Below, in pieces: positions 54,257 to 62,764 of a DNA stretch of 64,000 nt (positions are counted from its first letter, which is position 1; each line of letters starts with the position of its first letter). Source of the stretch: Steroidobacter gossypii (GTDB lineage Bacteria; Pseudomonadota; Gammaproteobacteria; Steroidobacterales; Steroidobacteraceae); the NCBI RefSeq assembly GCF_016801985.1, contig NZ_JAEVLS010000002.1:310001-374000 (forward strand). The letters run 5' to 3'. Under the pieces are notes generated by a model, which ran no database searches, was not told the DNA's origin, and was given only the letters and a program-made list of their open reading frames with translations. The position numbers were made by a program, and so were the translations under genes.

Positions 54257-57200
54257 ATGGCAATGGCAAAACACAAGGAACCGTCGAAGTCCGACACGAT
54301 CGTCAGCGCCGAGAGCTGTCTCTTCACACGGATCGTTTCGTGCGTCACCTTGCTCGCCTATTGCACCGTGACGCTATCGCCTGCGGCGCAAGCGACGGAG
54401 TCGATGCCTGCGCCTCCGCCTGCGTTGCCTACCGTCGTGCAGCCGCTCGCGGATCCGCATGCCGACAATCTCGACCGACTGCGTTCAAGGTTGCAGTCGC
54501 TTACACAGCAGCACGTCGACAAGCAGTCTCTGCAGGAAGAGAAGCGGGAGCTGCGGCAGCTTGCGGCGGAGCTCACGGCCCTGCAGGCACAGGAGTTGGC
54601 GCAGCTCGAAGCAGACGAGCAGGAGATCAAAGCCAGAAAGCTGCCCGAATCGATCCTGGAGCGCCATCGCGAAACCGTGGCGCGCTTCAAAGCCCAGGCG
54701 GAGCAGACGCAAGCCGAACTGGCTGAGATCGATGGGGCCGCCGAGAATTCGCCCGCGCTCGGCGAGACGGCGACCACGCTGCGCACGCGGCTCGAGCGCA
54801 CACAGACGAAGCGTCGCCACCAGCGGCTGGACCCGTCCAGTCTGCCGTTCCGTACTCCTGCAAAACAGACGCGCCAACCCAAGACTGCCGCGGATGAATT
54901 CGCTGCGATGTTTGCCGAGCCCGTCGCCGGCGTGAAGCTTGCGTCCCTGCATCCTGCGTCGGTGTTCATAGCTGCGCAAGCGAGCGGCACAGTTCCCGGA
55001 CCCGAACATCTTGCAGCCACCGTGGATGTTCAGCTGACGCCTGCCATTAGCGAGCTCGCGCAACAGCTGAACAACAATCCGGTCGAGATCTATCAATGGG
55101 TGCGCAACAACGTGCAGTACGTGCCCACGCAAGGAAGCATCCAGGGTAGCGCGATGACCCTGGAGATGAGGCAGGGTAACGCGTTCGACATCGCGTCGCT
55201 GCTCATCGCACTGTTGCGCGCTGCCGGCATTCCGGCGCGGTATGCGTATGGAACGATCGAAGTGCCGATCGCTCAAGTGATGAACTGGGTGGGAGGCATG
55301 ACATCGCCGAATGCCGCACTCGATCATCTCGCTCAGGGCGGCGTTCCGGTGCTCGGCCTCGCGCAGGGAGGCGTCATTCGTGCCGCACGCATGGAACACG
55401 TCTGGGTCGAGGCATTCGTGGATTTCGTGCCGAGCCGCGGCGCTCGCAATCGCACGCCCGACACGTGGGTGCCGATGGATGCGAGCTTCAAGCAGTACCG
55501 TGCGATTCCGGCATTGATCACGCCTGAGCTCACCGCCGAGTTGCAAGCTGTAGCCAACCAGTATCTGCAAGCCGCACAGGGGTCCGATGGAGCCTTGACC
55601 GGCTTCGATACCGCTGCGCTCGAGCAACCGCTGGCCGCGTTTCAGGAGCAGGTCGCCGCGCTGGTCGGTGGGACCAGCGAAAAGTTCATGCTGGAGGAGT
55701 TCGTCGGCGGAAGAGAGATCATCGCCACGTCGGCTCCGGTCCTGAGCGCATCGCTTCCCTATCGCGTCGTCGCGCGCGGACCGACCTGGGCGGCGTTGCC
55801 GGAATCTCAACGAGTGATCGCCAGAGTCGAATTGCTGAACGCGGGCTTGCACGGCGACGATGGCGCGCAGTTGTTCGCTGCCAGTCTGCCCCTGCCGACG
55901 CTCGGTTACGGATCGCTCCACCTGACGCATGTTCCTGCCACGCCGGATGACGCGGCAACGTGGGATAGCTACACGTCAGCGGGTGCGACGGAGTTTCCTG
56001 CTTATTTGATACGCGCCCGCTCGCGGCTGACACTCAACGGCAATCTGTTGGCGGAGTCGGGTTCCATCGGCCTCGGCGAAGATTTGGTCCTGCGGGTGAG
56101 CTTCCAGGGACCGTTCGGCGGTCCTGTGAGGTCGGCACAGTTCTCCATCGTCGCGGGCGACGAAGTGCAGATCGGCGTCAACGGCGGCGGGCTCACGCCG
56201 GATCAGGGCCTCGAGCTGCGCAACCGCACCGGTCTGGACTCCGCGGAAGGCAATTTGTATGTCGCGAACAAAGTGTTCTGGACGCAGGCCGATTTCCAGC
56301 AACGCCTGCTGGCGCAGTTGAGCAATGCTGCCGTCGCGCGGCTGCCGTCCGTCGGCATCTTTGCCGCGCCGATCAGCATCGTCTACAGCTTCGGTATACC
56401 TCGCCGCGCGAGCTATCACTCGCGTCAGGTTGATGTGAAGCTCGCACAGATGAGCGCCTCCTCGCTCGACGGGGATGCCGAGAAGACACGCAGACTCGTC
56501 ATGCATACGGGCATGACGCTGTCTTCGATCGAAGGCGCCGTGATCGAGCAGGTCTTCGGCAAGCGCATCGGCCACGGCTCCAACACGATGCGGCTGCTCG
56601 AACTGGCGAACAGCAACAACGTGCCAATCTTCCACATCACGGCTGCCAACCTGGCGAGCGTCAGGCCCAGGCTGCAGCACTCCCCGGACGTGATGGCCGA
56701 TATCAACAATGCCGTGTCCGCCGGTCTGGAAGTCGTGATCCCGCAGTTCACGCAGACCAACGGAACATGGACCGGCAGCGGTTACATCATGATGGATCCG
56801 CACACCGGCTCCGCAGACTATCGGGTCAGTGGCGGGTTGAGCGGCAACTTCGACGACGAAGCCTGCGGACGCCAGACGCAGCCCGTGCGCGTGACCGTGC
56901 CGGATATCTCCTTCATCTGGTGGCTGCTGTTTGGTTACCTGGTCGACGAAGATTACAACTTCAACGGCGTCGGTCTTGCCACCGTGGTGGTGGAAGTGAT
57001 CCTGGTCGGAGCGTTGCTCGCAATCGTTGCGCCCGTGGCCGGAGCGGCTCTCGTGGCGGGTGCGCGTGCCGTGGCGCCGTTGGCCAGGGCGACGTTCACC
57101 GCAGTCGCGGCGGCATTCTCGGGGCTCGCGTTCGCTGAGGTGGAAGACGATTGCAGTTGCCAGCCGCAGCCGATGAACCGGCGCAAGGGCGGCACATCGC

Positions 57201-57574
57201 CGTTCACCTTGCGACACAATGCGTGTGCGGACCGGTACACGGACTTCCCCGGCGTCGATGTCGAGTTGCGCGATATTGCGTTCGACGGCTGGATCGTCGC
57301 AGAGGACAAGCTCTACGAGATCAAGACCGGTACGTTCTACTCGGTGATCTGGGCGCTTGCCGGCAATCGCCCCTCGGCGAGGAGATTCCTGGATGTGCTG
57401 CTCGGCAAAGCCATCTATGATTTCTATCGCGAGCGGGTGCCTTCCGGGCTGTGCGGCATCGAGTTCGGCTTTGGCGTCAGCGATCCCGTTCTGATGCTGG
57501 ACATGCAGAACTTCTTTATCAACGATGCTGGCAATCCGCTGGACGCGGCGCGAGTGTTCCCCAACGGTTGCTGA
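54257..57574 (+). CDS. Polymorphic toxin-like protein: transglutaminase-like core and C-terminal nuclease-like domain
   Basis: 1105 residues; AGGA six bases before the ATG. The signal peptide has a long polar n-region and ends at AQA (46). A coiled coil covers about 63-185. The transglutaminase-like domain (about 270-415) retains H381 (MEHVWVEAF) and D408 (WVPMDASFK), but the catalytic Cys position is A309 in GNAFDIASLLIALLRAAGIPARY, so it should not be an active transglutaminase. A long middle domain follows. Hydrophobic segments at about 884-938 (WWLLFGY, VVVEVILVGALLAIVAPVAG) could cross a target membrane. The last 135 residues read HNACADRYTDFPGVDVE, FDGW (D1010) and LYEIKTGTFYS (E1021, K1023), like DUF6310/PD-(D/E)xK nuclease toxin domains. 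The gene order carrier, toxin, immunity supports this. Activity is not proven. Confidence 0.75.
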   Translation: MAMAKHKEPSKSDTIVSAESCLFTRIVSCVTLLAYCTVTLSPAAQATESMPAPPPALPTVVQPLADPHADNLDRLRSRLQSLTQQHVDKQSLQEEKRELRQLAAELTALQAQELAQLEADEQEIKARKLPESILERHRETVARFKAQAEQTQAELAEIDGAAENSPALGETATTLRTRLERTQTKRRHQRLDPSSLPFRTPAKQTRQPKTAADEFAAMFAEPVAGVKLASLHPASVFIAAQASGTVPGPEHLAATVDVQLTPAISELAQQLNNNPVEIYQWVRNNVQYVPTQGSIQGSAMTLEMRQGNAFDIASLLIALLRAAGIPARYAYGTIEVPIAQVMNWVGGMTSPNAALDHLAQGGVPVLGLAQGGVIRAARMEHVWVEAFVDFVPSRGARNRTPDTWVPMDASFKQYRAIPALITPELTAELQAVANQYLQAAQGSDGALTGFDTAALEQPLAAFQEQVAALVGGTSEKFMLEEFVGGREIIATSAPVLSASLPYRVVARGPTWAALPESQRVIARVELLNAGLHGDDGAQLFAASLPLPTLGYGSLHLTHVPATPDDAATWDSYTSAGATEFPAYLIRARSRLTLNGNLLAESGSIGLGEDLVLRVSFQGPFGGPVRSAQFSIVAGDEVQIGVNGGGLTPDQGLELRNRTGLDSAEGNLYVANKVFWTQADFQQRLLAQLSNAAVARLPSVGIFAAPISIVYSFGIPRRASYHSRQVDVKLAQMSASSLDGDAEKTRRLVMHTGMTLSSIEGAVIEQVFGKRIGHGSNTMRLLELANSNNVPIFHITAANLASVRPRLQHSPDVMADINNAVSAGLEVVIPQFTQTNGTWTGSGYIMMDPHTGSADYRVSGGLSGNFDDEACGRQTQPVRVTVPDISFIWWLLFGYLVDEDYNFNGVGLATVVVEVILVGALLAIVAPVAGAALVAGARAVAPLARATFTAVAAAFSGLAFAEVEDDCSCQPQPMNRRKGGTSPFTLRHNACADRYTDFPGVDVELRDIAFDGWIVAEDKLYEIKTGTFYSVIWALAGNRPSARRFLDVLLGKAIYDFYRERVPSGLCGIEFGFGVSDPVLMLDMQNFFINDAGNPLDAARVFPNGC

Positions 57575-57583
57575 GCGCGAGTC

Positions 57584-58450
57584 ATGTTGTCGATGGAAGA
57601 TGCCGACCAGCCCACGATGCTTCGCCTGTGGATACCGGCGACGGCCGATTCGTGGGCCGCGCGCTTCGAGGAGGCATGCAGCCTTCTCGAGCGCAGGGCG
57701 GAGCTGCCTCAGGTGGCGATTCGCACTGGTTATATCGCCTCTACCGATCGCGAGGAGATCGTCGAGAACCGGCTGGCGTTCCTTCAGGACACGCTGCGCG
57801 ATCCCTTCCGGCAGGTGATTCTTTCCAACGGCAGGGGCATTCGCTACACCCGGGCAGGCGCGCCGATCGATTCTGGCCGAGTGCTTGTGAAGGGCAATTT
57901 CATGACGCCCAACCAGTCGTCGTTCGATCTGTCGATCTATTTTCCCGCCGTTGCCTGGAGCGTGCGCGAACAGCTGCTCGCCGAGCTTGGCGACACGCTG
58001 CAGGCACACAGCGGCGAGCTCACGCCCCGACGAGCCGAGCTCACCTTCATGGATTTGTTCCGTCTTGCCGACTGGCCGGCGCAAGCGCCGGGACGGCAGC
58101 GAACCGAGATCAGCCTTCGGCCGCTGCACGAGCTCATGCAGCAGCTCGATGTGCGCATACCGGCGATCAAGGCTGCCGCTGTCGGCGGCGTTCGCGAGTC
58201 GGACCTGCAGCCGGAGCGGCTTGGATGGTCGAACTACTGGTCGGAGGCCACGGCTCGCTGGCTCGGCTTTCCCGATCCGGATCGGGATCGCGAGCTGCTG
58301 CAGCGCTCGCAGCGAACAGCAGGCGGTGCATGGCTCGTCAGGACCACACACGAGCCACTCGATCTCACGCGCGCCGAGCACGTTCGTTGTGTAGCTGAGC
58401 TCTATGAACGATTCCCGCGCCTCGGGATTCGCTTTCATCACAGCGGGTGA
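57584..58450 (+). CDS. Putative immunity protein of the toxin-like gene
   Basis: 288 residues, starting 9 bp after the toxin stop, with no signal peptide or membrane helix, so it is cytoplasmic. Features: LWIPATADSWAARFEEACSLL, VLVKGNFMTPNQSSFDLSIYF, a middle helix-rich part, and a C-terminal GWSNYWSEATARWLGFPDPDRDRELLQRSQRTAGGAWLVRTTHEPLDLTRAEHVRCVAELYERFP. The C-terminus recalls the DUF5953-type proteins found after DUF6310 toxins in myxobacteria, from memory only. Position directly after a gene with a toxin-like C-terminus is the main ground for an immunity role, which would be protection of the producing cell. Confidence 0.6.
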   Translation: MLSMEDADQPTMLRLWIPATADSWAARFEEACSLLERRAELPQVAIRTGYIASTDREEIVENRLAFLQDTLRDPFRQVILSNGRGIRYTRAGAPIDSGRVLVKGNFMTPNQSSFDLSIYFPAVAWSVREQLLAELGDTLQAHSGELTPRRAELTFMDLFRLADWPAQAPGRQRTEISLRPLHELMQQLDVRIPAIKAAAVGGVRESDLQPERLGWSNYWSEATARWLGFPDPDRDRELLQRSQRTAGGAWLVRTTHEPLDLTRAEHVRCVAELYERFPRLGIRFHHSG

Positions 58451-58573
58451 CGGCGCCGGTCCCTCCACTGCGAGAAGTGACCTGATCTGGATTCGGTTCG
58501 ACCTTCCCCTGCGAGATGCCGCGCTGATTGGCTATGATATTGGCCCAGCGTAGTTACCGAATGAAAAAGGGTA

Positions 58574-61500
58574 ATGGAGCCAGACAACAAGGTCGGAAGC
58601 TCCCGCGGGCGATCCGACGCAACGGCGCTGCGTGCCGCAGACGTCGTGGTCGGCGGGGGCGAAATGGGCGAGCTCATTCGCGCCCTGGATTGGTCCAAAA
58701 CCCCGTTGGGACCGATCGAGGGCTGGCCACAGAGCCTGCGCAGCGCGCTCAGCATCCTGTTGCCCTCGAAGGCGCAGATCGCGTTGTTCTGGGGCGAAGA
58801 GCTGATCACGCTCTACAACGATGCCTATCGTCCGGTATTCGGCGCGAAGCATCCCGATGCGCTGGGCAAACCGATCCGCGACTCCTGGGACGAGCTCTGG
58901 CGCGCCGGCTTGAAGGAGATCTTCGATGGCGTGCTGACGACGGGCGAAGCGTTCTGGGCCGAAGATCGGCCGTTCTTCATGGAGCGCTACGGCTATCTGG
59001 AGGAGACCTATTTCGGCGTTTCATACGATCCGGTGCGCGATGAGACTGGCCGCGTCGGCGGCGTGTTTTGCATCGTCAACGAGACAACCGGACGCGTGAT
59101 CGGGGAGCGCCGTCTGCGCGCGCTGCGCGATCTGGGTCAGATCGGGGGCAACGCTCGTCGGGTAGCGGATGTCTATCCCGCGGCCGCAGAGGTGCTCGCG
59201 AATTACTCGACCGATCTGCCCTTCGCATTACTGTACGCGCCCTGCGACGGATCGCGCCTGACGCTTGCCGCGCGGGTCGGATTGCCGCAGGAGTCGCCGG
59301 CAGCGCCGCTCGAGATCGAATCAGGCGCGCAGTCGGGGTGGAAACTGGATGCGGAAGCGATCGTGCTGTCGAGCGTCGATCTCGAGCGCTTCGGGCCGCT
59401 GCATGCCGGGTCGTGGCCCGAGCCGATCAGGCAGGCAGTCGTGCTGCCGTTCGCGGCTGCGGGCAATACGTCGCCAGGCTACCTGATCGCAGGGATCAGT
59501 CCGCGTCGCGCATTGGACGAACACTATCTGGACTTCATTCGGCTCGTAGCCGGGAATATCTCCGGCGCGATCGCGAGCGCGCGCAAAGTGGAGGACGAGC
59601 ACAAACGCGCCGAAATGCTCGCCGAGCTGGATCGCGCCAAGACCACGTTCTTTTCCAATGTGAGCCACGAACTACGCACGCCGCTTACGTTGATGCTCGC
59701 GCCCCTCGAAGAAATCCTGCAGCGCGCCGACCTCGACCCTCAAGAACGTCAGCTGCTCACGTACGTCCAGCGCAATTCAATGCGATTGCTCAAGCTGGTG
59801 AACACGTTGCTGGATTTCGCGCGGCTGGAGGCCGGCCGCATACAGGCGAACTACGAGCCAACCGACCTGGCGCAGCTGACGCGCGAGCTGGCGAGCAGCT
59901 TCCGTTCGGCGATAGAAAAAGCCGGGCTGCGCTTCGAGGTGCAATGCGAGCCCTCGAGTCGCGCCGTGTACGTCGACCGGGACATGTGGGAGAAGATCGT
60001 CTTCAACCTGCTGTCGAACGCCTTCAAATTCACCTGGCGCGGCACGATCGCTCTGTCCCTGCGCGAGACCGCGAGCGGCGCTCGACTGGAAGTGCGAGAT
60101 TCGGGGACGGGCGTTGCCGAGTCCGAGCTGCCGCACCTGTTCGAGCGCTTCTACCGAGTGCCCAAGGCGCAAGGGCGATCGAACGAAGGTACCGGCATCG
60201 GTCTTGCGCTGGTGAGCGAACTCGTCAAATTGCATGGCGGTTCGATCTGCGTTCGAAGCACCGAAGGCGCCGGCACGACGTTCACCATCGAAATACCATT
60301 CGGCTCGAACCATTTGCCGAGTCAGCAGGTGCGCACGCACCCCGAGCTGCGCGAACCGTCGACTACGGTCAGTGCTTTTCTCGAAGAGATCGGCGCATGG
60401 CGCGAGGACGAGCGGAACGAGCTGCCGCCATCGGTGCAAGCGGCACAGCGGCGCGAAGCTCCGGAGGTTGCTCCGGTCGATGCGAGCATGGATCGTCAGC
60501 GGATCCTCGTGGCCGACGACAATGCGGATATGCGCGAATATGTCAGTCGTCTGCTTCGCCCGCAATTCGATGTCGTGACGGCTTACGATGGAGTTGAAGC
60601 GCTCGAGCTGATTCGCGCGCGACCGCCGCACCTGGTGCTTTCAGACGTCATGATGCCGAGGATGGACGGCATCGCGCTGCTGCAGGCGTTGCGACAAGAC
60701 TCCGCGACCGTCGATATCCCTGTGATCCTGCTGTCGGCGCGCGCCGGAGAGGAAGCCAGAGTCGAAGGACTCAATGTCGGTGCGGACGATTATCTCGTCA
60801 AGCCGTTCAGCGCGCGTGAGCTGCGGGCGCGCATCGTGGCTCACACTCGATTGGCCGAATTGCGCCGACAGGCGCAGCGAGTTCTGAAGGAAGCGGAGAG
60901 CCTGCGCTGGCGAGCGGCGCATGAGCAGATGCGTCTGCAGCGCGATGAGCTCCAGCGCATTTTCCAGAACACGCCTTCGTTCATGGCGGTCATGCGCGGC
61001 GAGGATCTGGTGTTCGAGCTGGCGAATCCCGCGTACGAGAGGCTCATCGGATATCGGGAGCTGATCGGCAAGCGTCTCGAGGATGCAATGCCGGAGCTCG
61101 CCGATCAGCCCTATCCGCAGCTGTTGCGGCAGGTGATGGTAACCGGCACGCCGTTTGTCGGTCGCGAGATGCCGGTCTTGCTGCAGACGATGCCAGGTCT
61201 GCCGCCCGAGCAGCGCTATGTCGATTTCGTCTACGTCCCGATGACACACGGGGGTGGAGAACCTGCGGTGCTTGCGGAAGGCTACGACGTCACCGACCGT
61301 GTGCGTGCGCAGCTTCAGCTCCAGGACGAAAGCAAGCGCAAGGACGAGTTCCTGGCCACGCTCGCACACGAGTTGCGCAATCCGCTCGCTGCGTTGTACT
61401 CGGCTGCGCAACTGCTGATTCGAGCGGAGCAAAAGCCGGCGGTGGCGGCGATCGCGCGCGACGCGTTGACTCGGCAGGTCGACCTCATGGCCAGATTGCT

Positions 61501-62455
61501 GGACGATCTGCTCGAGCTTGCTCGCATCACGCATGGACGGCTGCAGCTTCGTCGATCCGTCGTTTCGGTGCAGGAGACGATCGACGCGGCGCTCGAAACA
61601 TGTCGGCCGATGATCGATGCGAAGCGGCACTCGTTGACCGTCCAACGTTCGCCTGAGAAGTTGTGGGTCGATGCGGACCCCGTGCGCCTTGCGCAAGTCT
61701 TCTCGAATCTATTGACCAATGCCGCGAAATACACGGACGCGGGAGGATCGATACGAGTGAGCTTGCACGCAGAGGGCGATCGGGCAGTCGTGACGGTCGA
61801 GGACAGCGGGATCGGACTTTCGTCGGAAGCCTTGTCGCGCGTGTTCGAGATGTTCTCGCAACTGAAGCCCGCGCTGGAGCGCTCCGAAGGCGGTCTGGGA
61901 ATCGGCCTTGCCCTCGTCAAAGGGCTGATCGAACTGCACGACGGCTCGGTCGAGGCAAGGAGCGCGGGCATCGGCCATGGCAGCGAATTCATCGTCACAC
62001 TGCCGCTCGTTGGCCCGCCGCCTGGAGCGACGGCTAGGCAGGCAAGCAGCACGGTCGATGCAGGAGGGCGGCTGGGTACGCTGAAAGTACTGATCGCCGA
62101 TGACAATGTCGACAGCGCGCAAAGTTGGTCTGCGATGTTACAGCTCGAAGGTTTCGATACCCGTGCAGTCCATACCGGCTCGGACGCCGTGAAGGTTGGC
62201 GCTGAATTCCAGCCCGATGTTGCCTTGCTGGACATCGGCATGCCCGAGCTCAACGGCTATGAAGTCGCACGACAAATGAGAGCGACACCCTCGGGCGCGC
62301 GCAGGCTGTTGATTGCAGTCACCGGCTGGGGACAGACGCACGATAAGCAAGCCGCGCTCGAAGCGGGGTTCGATGCGCATCTCACCAAGCCAGTCCAGCT
62401 GCAACAGATCGTCAGGCTGATCAGTGAGCATGCGAGCGCGGCGAAGCGCGATTGA
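58574..62455 (+). CDS. Double hybrid sensor histidine kinase/response regulator
   Basis: 1293 residues; AAAGGG lies just before the ATG, and a TATGAT -10-like hexamer at 58533. No membrane helix is visible, so cytosolic sensing is likely. Domain order: PAS-like (about 30-180, opening LDWSKTPLGPIEGWPQSLRSAL), GAF-like (about 190-335), HisKA with H365 (FFSNVSHELRTPL), HATPase with GTGIGLAL, a receiver (about 637-760) with D691 (SDVMMP), a PAS-like segment (about 790-910), a second HisKA with H932 (LAHELRNPL), a second HATPase with GLGIGLAL, and a last receiver with D1220 (LDIGMPELNG) and TGWGQ. The middle receiver and the linker before it closely resemble the start of the partial kinase at 1-2165, so they are paralogues. 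The output regulator is not in the window. Confidence 0.93.
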   Translation: MEPDNKVGSSRGRSDATALRAADVVVGGGEMGELIRALDWSKTPLGPIEGWPQSLRSALSILLPSKAQIALFWGEELITLYNDAYRPVFGAKHPDALGKPIRDSWDELWRAGLKEIFDGVLTTGEAFWAEDRPFFMERYGYLEETYFGVSYDPVRDETGRVGGVFCIVNETTGRVIGERRLRALRDLGQIGGNARRVADVYPAAAEVLANYSTDLPFALLYAPCDGSRLTLAARVGLPQESPAAPLEIESGAQSGWKLDAEAIVLSSVDLERFGPLHAGSWPEPIRQAVVLPFAAAGNTSPGYLIAGISPRRALDEHYLDFIRLVAGNISGAIASARKVEDEHKRAEMLAELDRAKTTFFSNVSHELRTPLTLMLAPLEEILQRADLDPQERQLLTYVQRNSMRLLKLVNTLLDFARLEAGRIQANYEPTDLAQLTRELASSFRSAIEKAGLRFEVQCEPSSRAVYVDRDMWEKIVFNLLSNAFKFTWRGTIALSLRETASGARLEVRDSGTGVAESELPHLFERFYRVPKAQGRSNEGTGIGLALVSELVKLHGGSICVRSTEGAGTTFTIEIPFGSNHLPSQQVRTHPELREPSTTVSAFLEEIGAWREDERNELPPSVQAAQRREAPEVAPVDASMDRQRILVADDNADMREYVSRLLRPQFDVVTAYDGVEALELIRARPPHLVLSDVMMPRMDGIALLQALRQDSATVDIPVILLSARAGEEARVEGLNVGADDYLVKPFSARELRARIVAHTRLAELRRQAQRVLKEAESLRWRAAHEQMRLQRDELQRIFQNTPSFMAVMRGEDLVFELANPAYERLIGYRELIGKRLEDAMPELADQPYPQLLRQVMVTGTPFVGREMPVLLQTMPGLPPEQRYVDFVYVPMTHGGGEPAVLAEGYDVTDRVRAQLQLQDESKRKDEFLATLAHELRNPLAALYSAAQLLIRAEQKPAVAAIARDALTRQVDLMARLLDDLLELARITHGRLQLRRSVVSVQETIDAALETCRPMIDAKRHSLTVQRSPEKLWVDADPVRLAQVFSNLLTNAAKYTDAGGSIRVSLHAEGDRAVVTVEDSGIGLSSEALSRVFEMFSQLKPALERSEGGLGIGLALVKGLIELHDGSVEARSAGIGHGSEFIVTLPLVGPPPGATARQASSTVDAGGRLGTLKVLIADDNVDSAQSWSAMLQLEGFDTRAVHTGSDAVKVGAEFQPDVALLDIGMPELNGYEVARQMRATPSGARRLLIAVTGWGQTHDKQAALEAGFDAHLTKPVQLQQIVRLISEHASAAKRD

Positions 62456-62589
62456 TGGCTGTCTCGTGTACACAGTGCTGGTGACAATCCAGGGCCGGCC
62501 GGATTCTCACAAAATCATTGTCTCTGTGCAGCCGTGAACGACGCTGATGCTCGCATCGTGGAACGAGCTGGCCGCCCTGCAAAGGGTAA

Positions 62590-62618
62590 TTGACGAAAGC
62601 ACCAGTAAAGAATATTAA
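62590..62618 (+). promoter_or_regulatory. Sigma-70 promoter in front of a short terminated leader
   Basis: TTGACG (62590-62595), a 17-bp spacer and TATTAA (62613-62618). Transcription would start near 62625, some 120 bp before an intrinsic terminator and 140 bp before the esterase ATG. The rest of the 309-bp gap after the kinase holds no gene; GCACG/CGTGC repeats at 62661-62701 can pair in more than one way. Confidence 0.45.
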
Positions 62619-62709
62619 TGGCCCATTGCCGGTCGAGTGCTTTTCCGGCGCAGGCGCGTAGCACGGCTCCAAAGTCCCACTAGAGGTCGTGCGCGTGCAC
62701 GGCTGGAGC

Positions 62710-62745
62710 GGATCTCTGCACCTGCTCGGTTGCAGAGATCCTTTT
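62710..62745 (+). terminator. Intrinsic terminator upstream of the carboxylesterase
   Basis: A perfect 11-bp stem (GGATCTCTGCA) with a 10-nt loop is followed directly by TTTT. It ends 20 bp before the esterase start. It may terminate the kinase transcript, end a roughly 120-nt RNA from the promoter at 62590, or act as an attenuator for the esterase. Confidence 0.75.
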
Positions 62746-62764
62746 CTCCGATCAGGGGGGACCT

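Noticed and set aside
55976-58468. 830-codon minus-strand frame across the toxin and immunity genes
   Set aside because: Shadow of two well-supported plus-strand genes, with no start context or motif.
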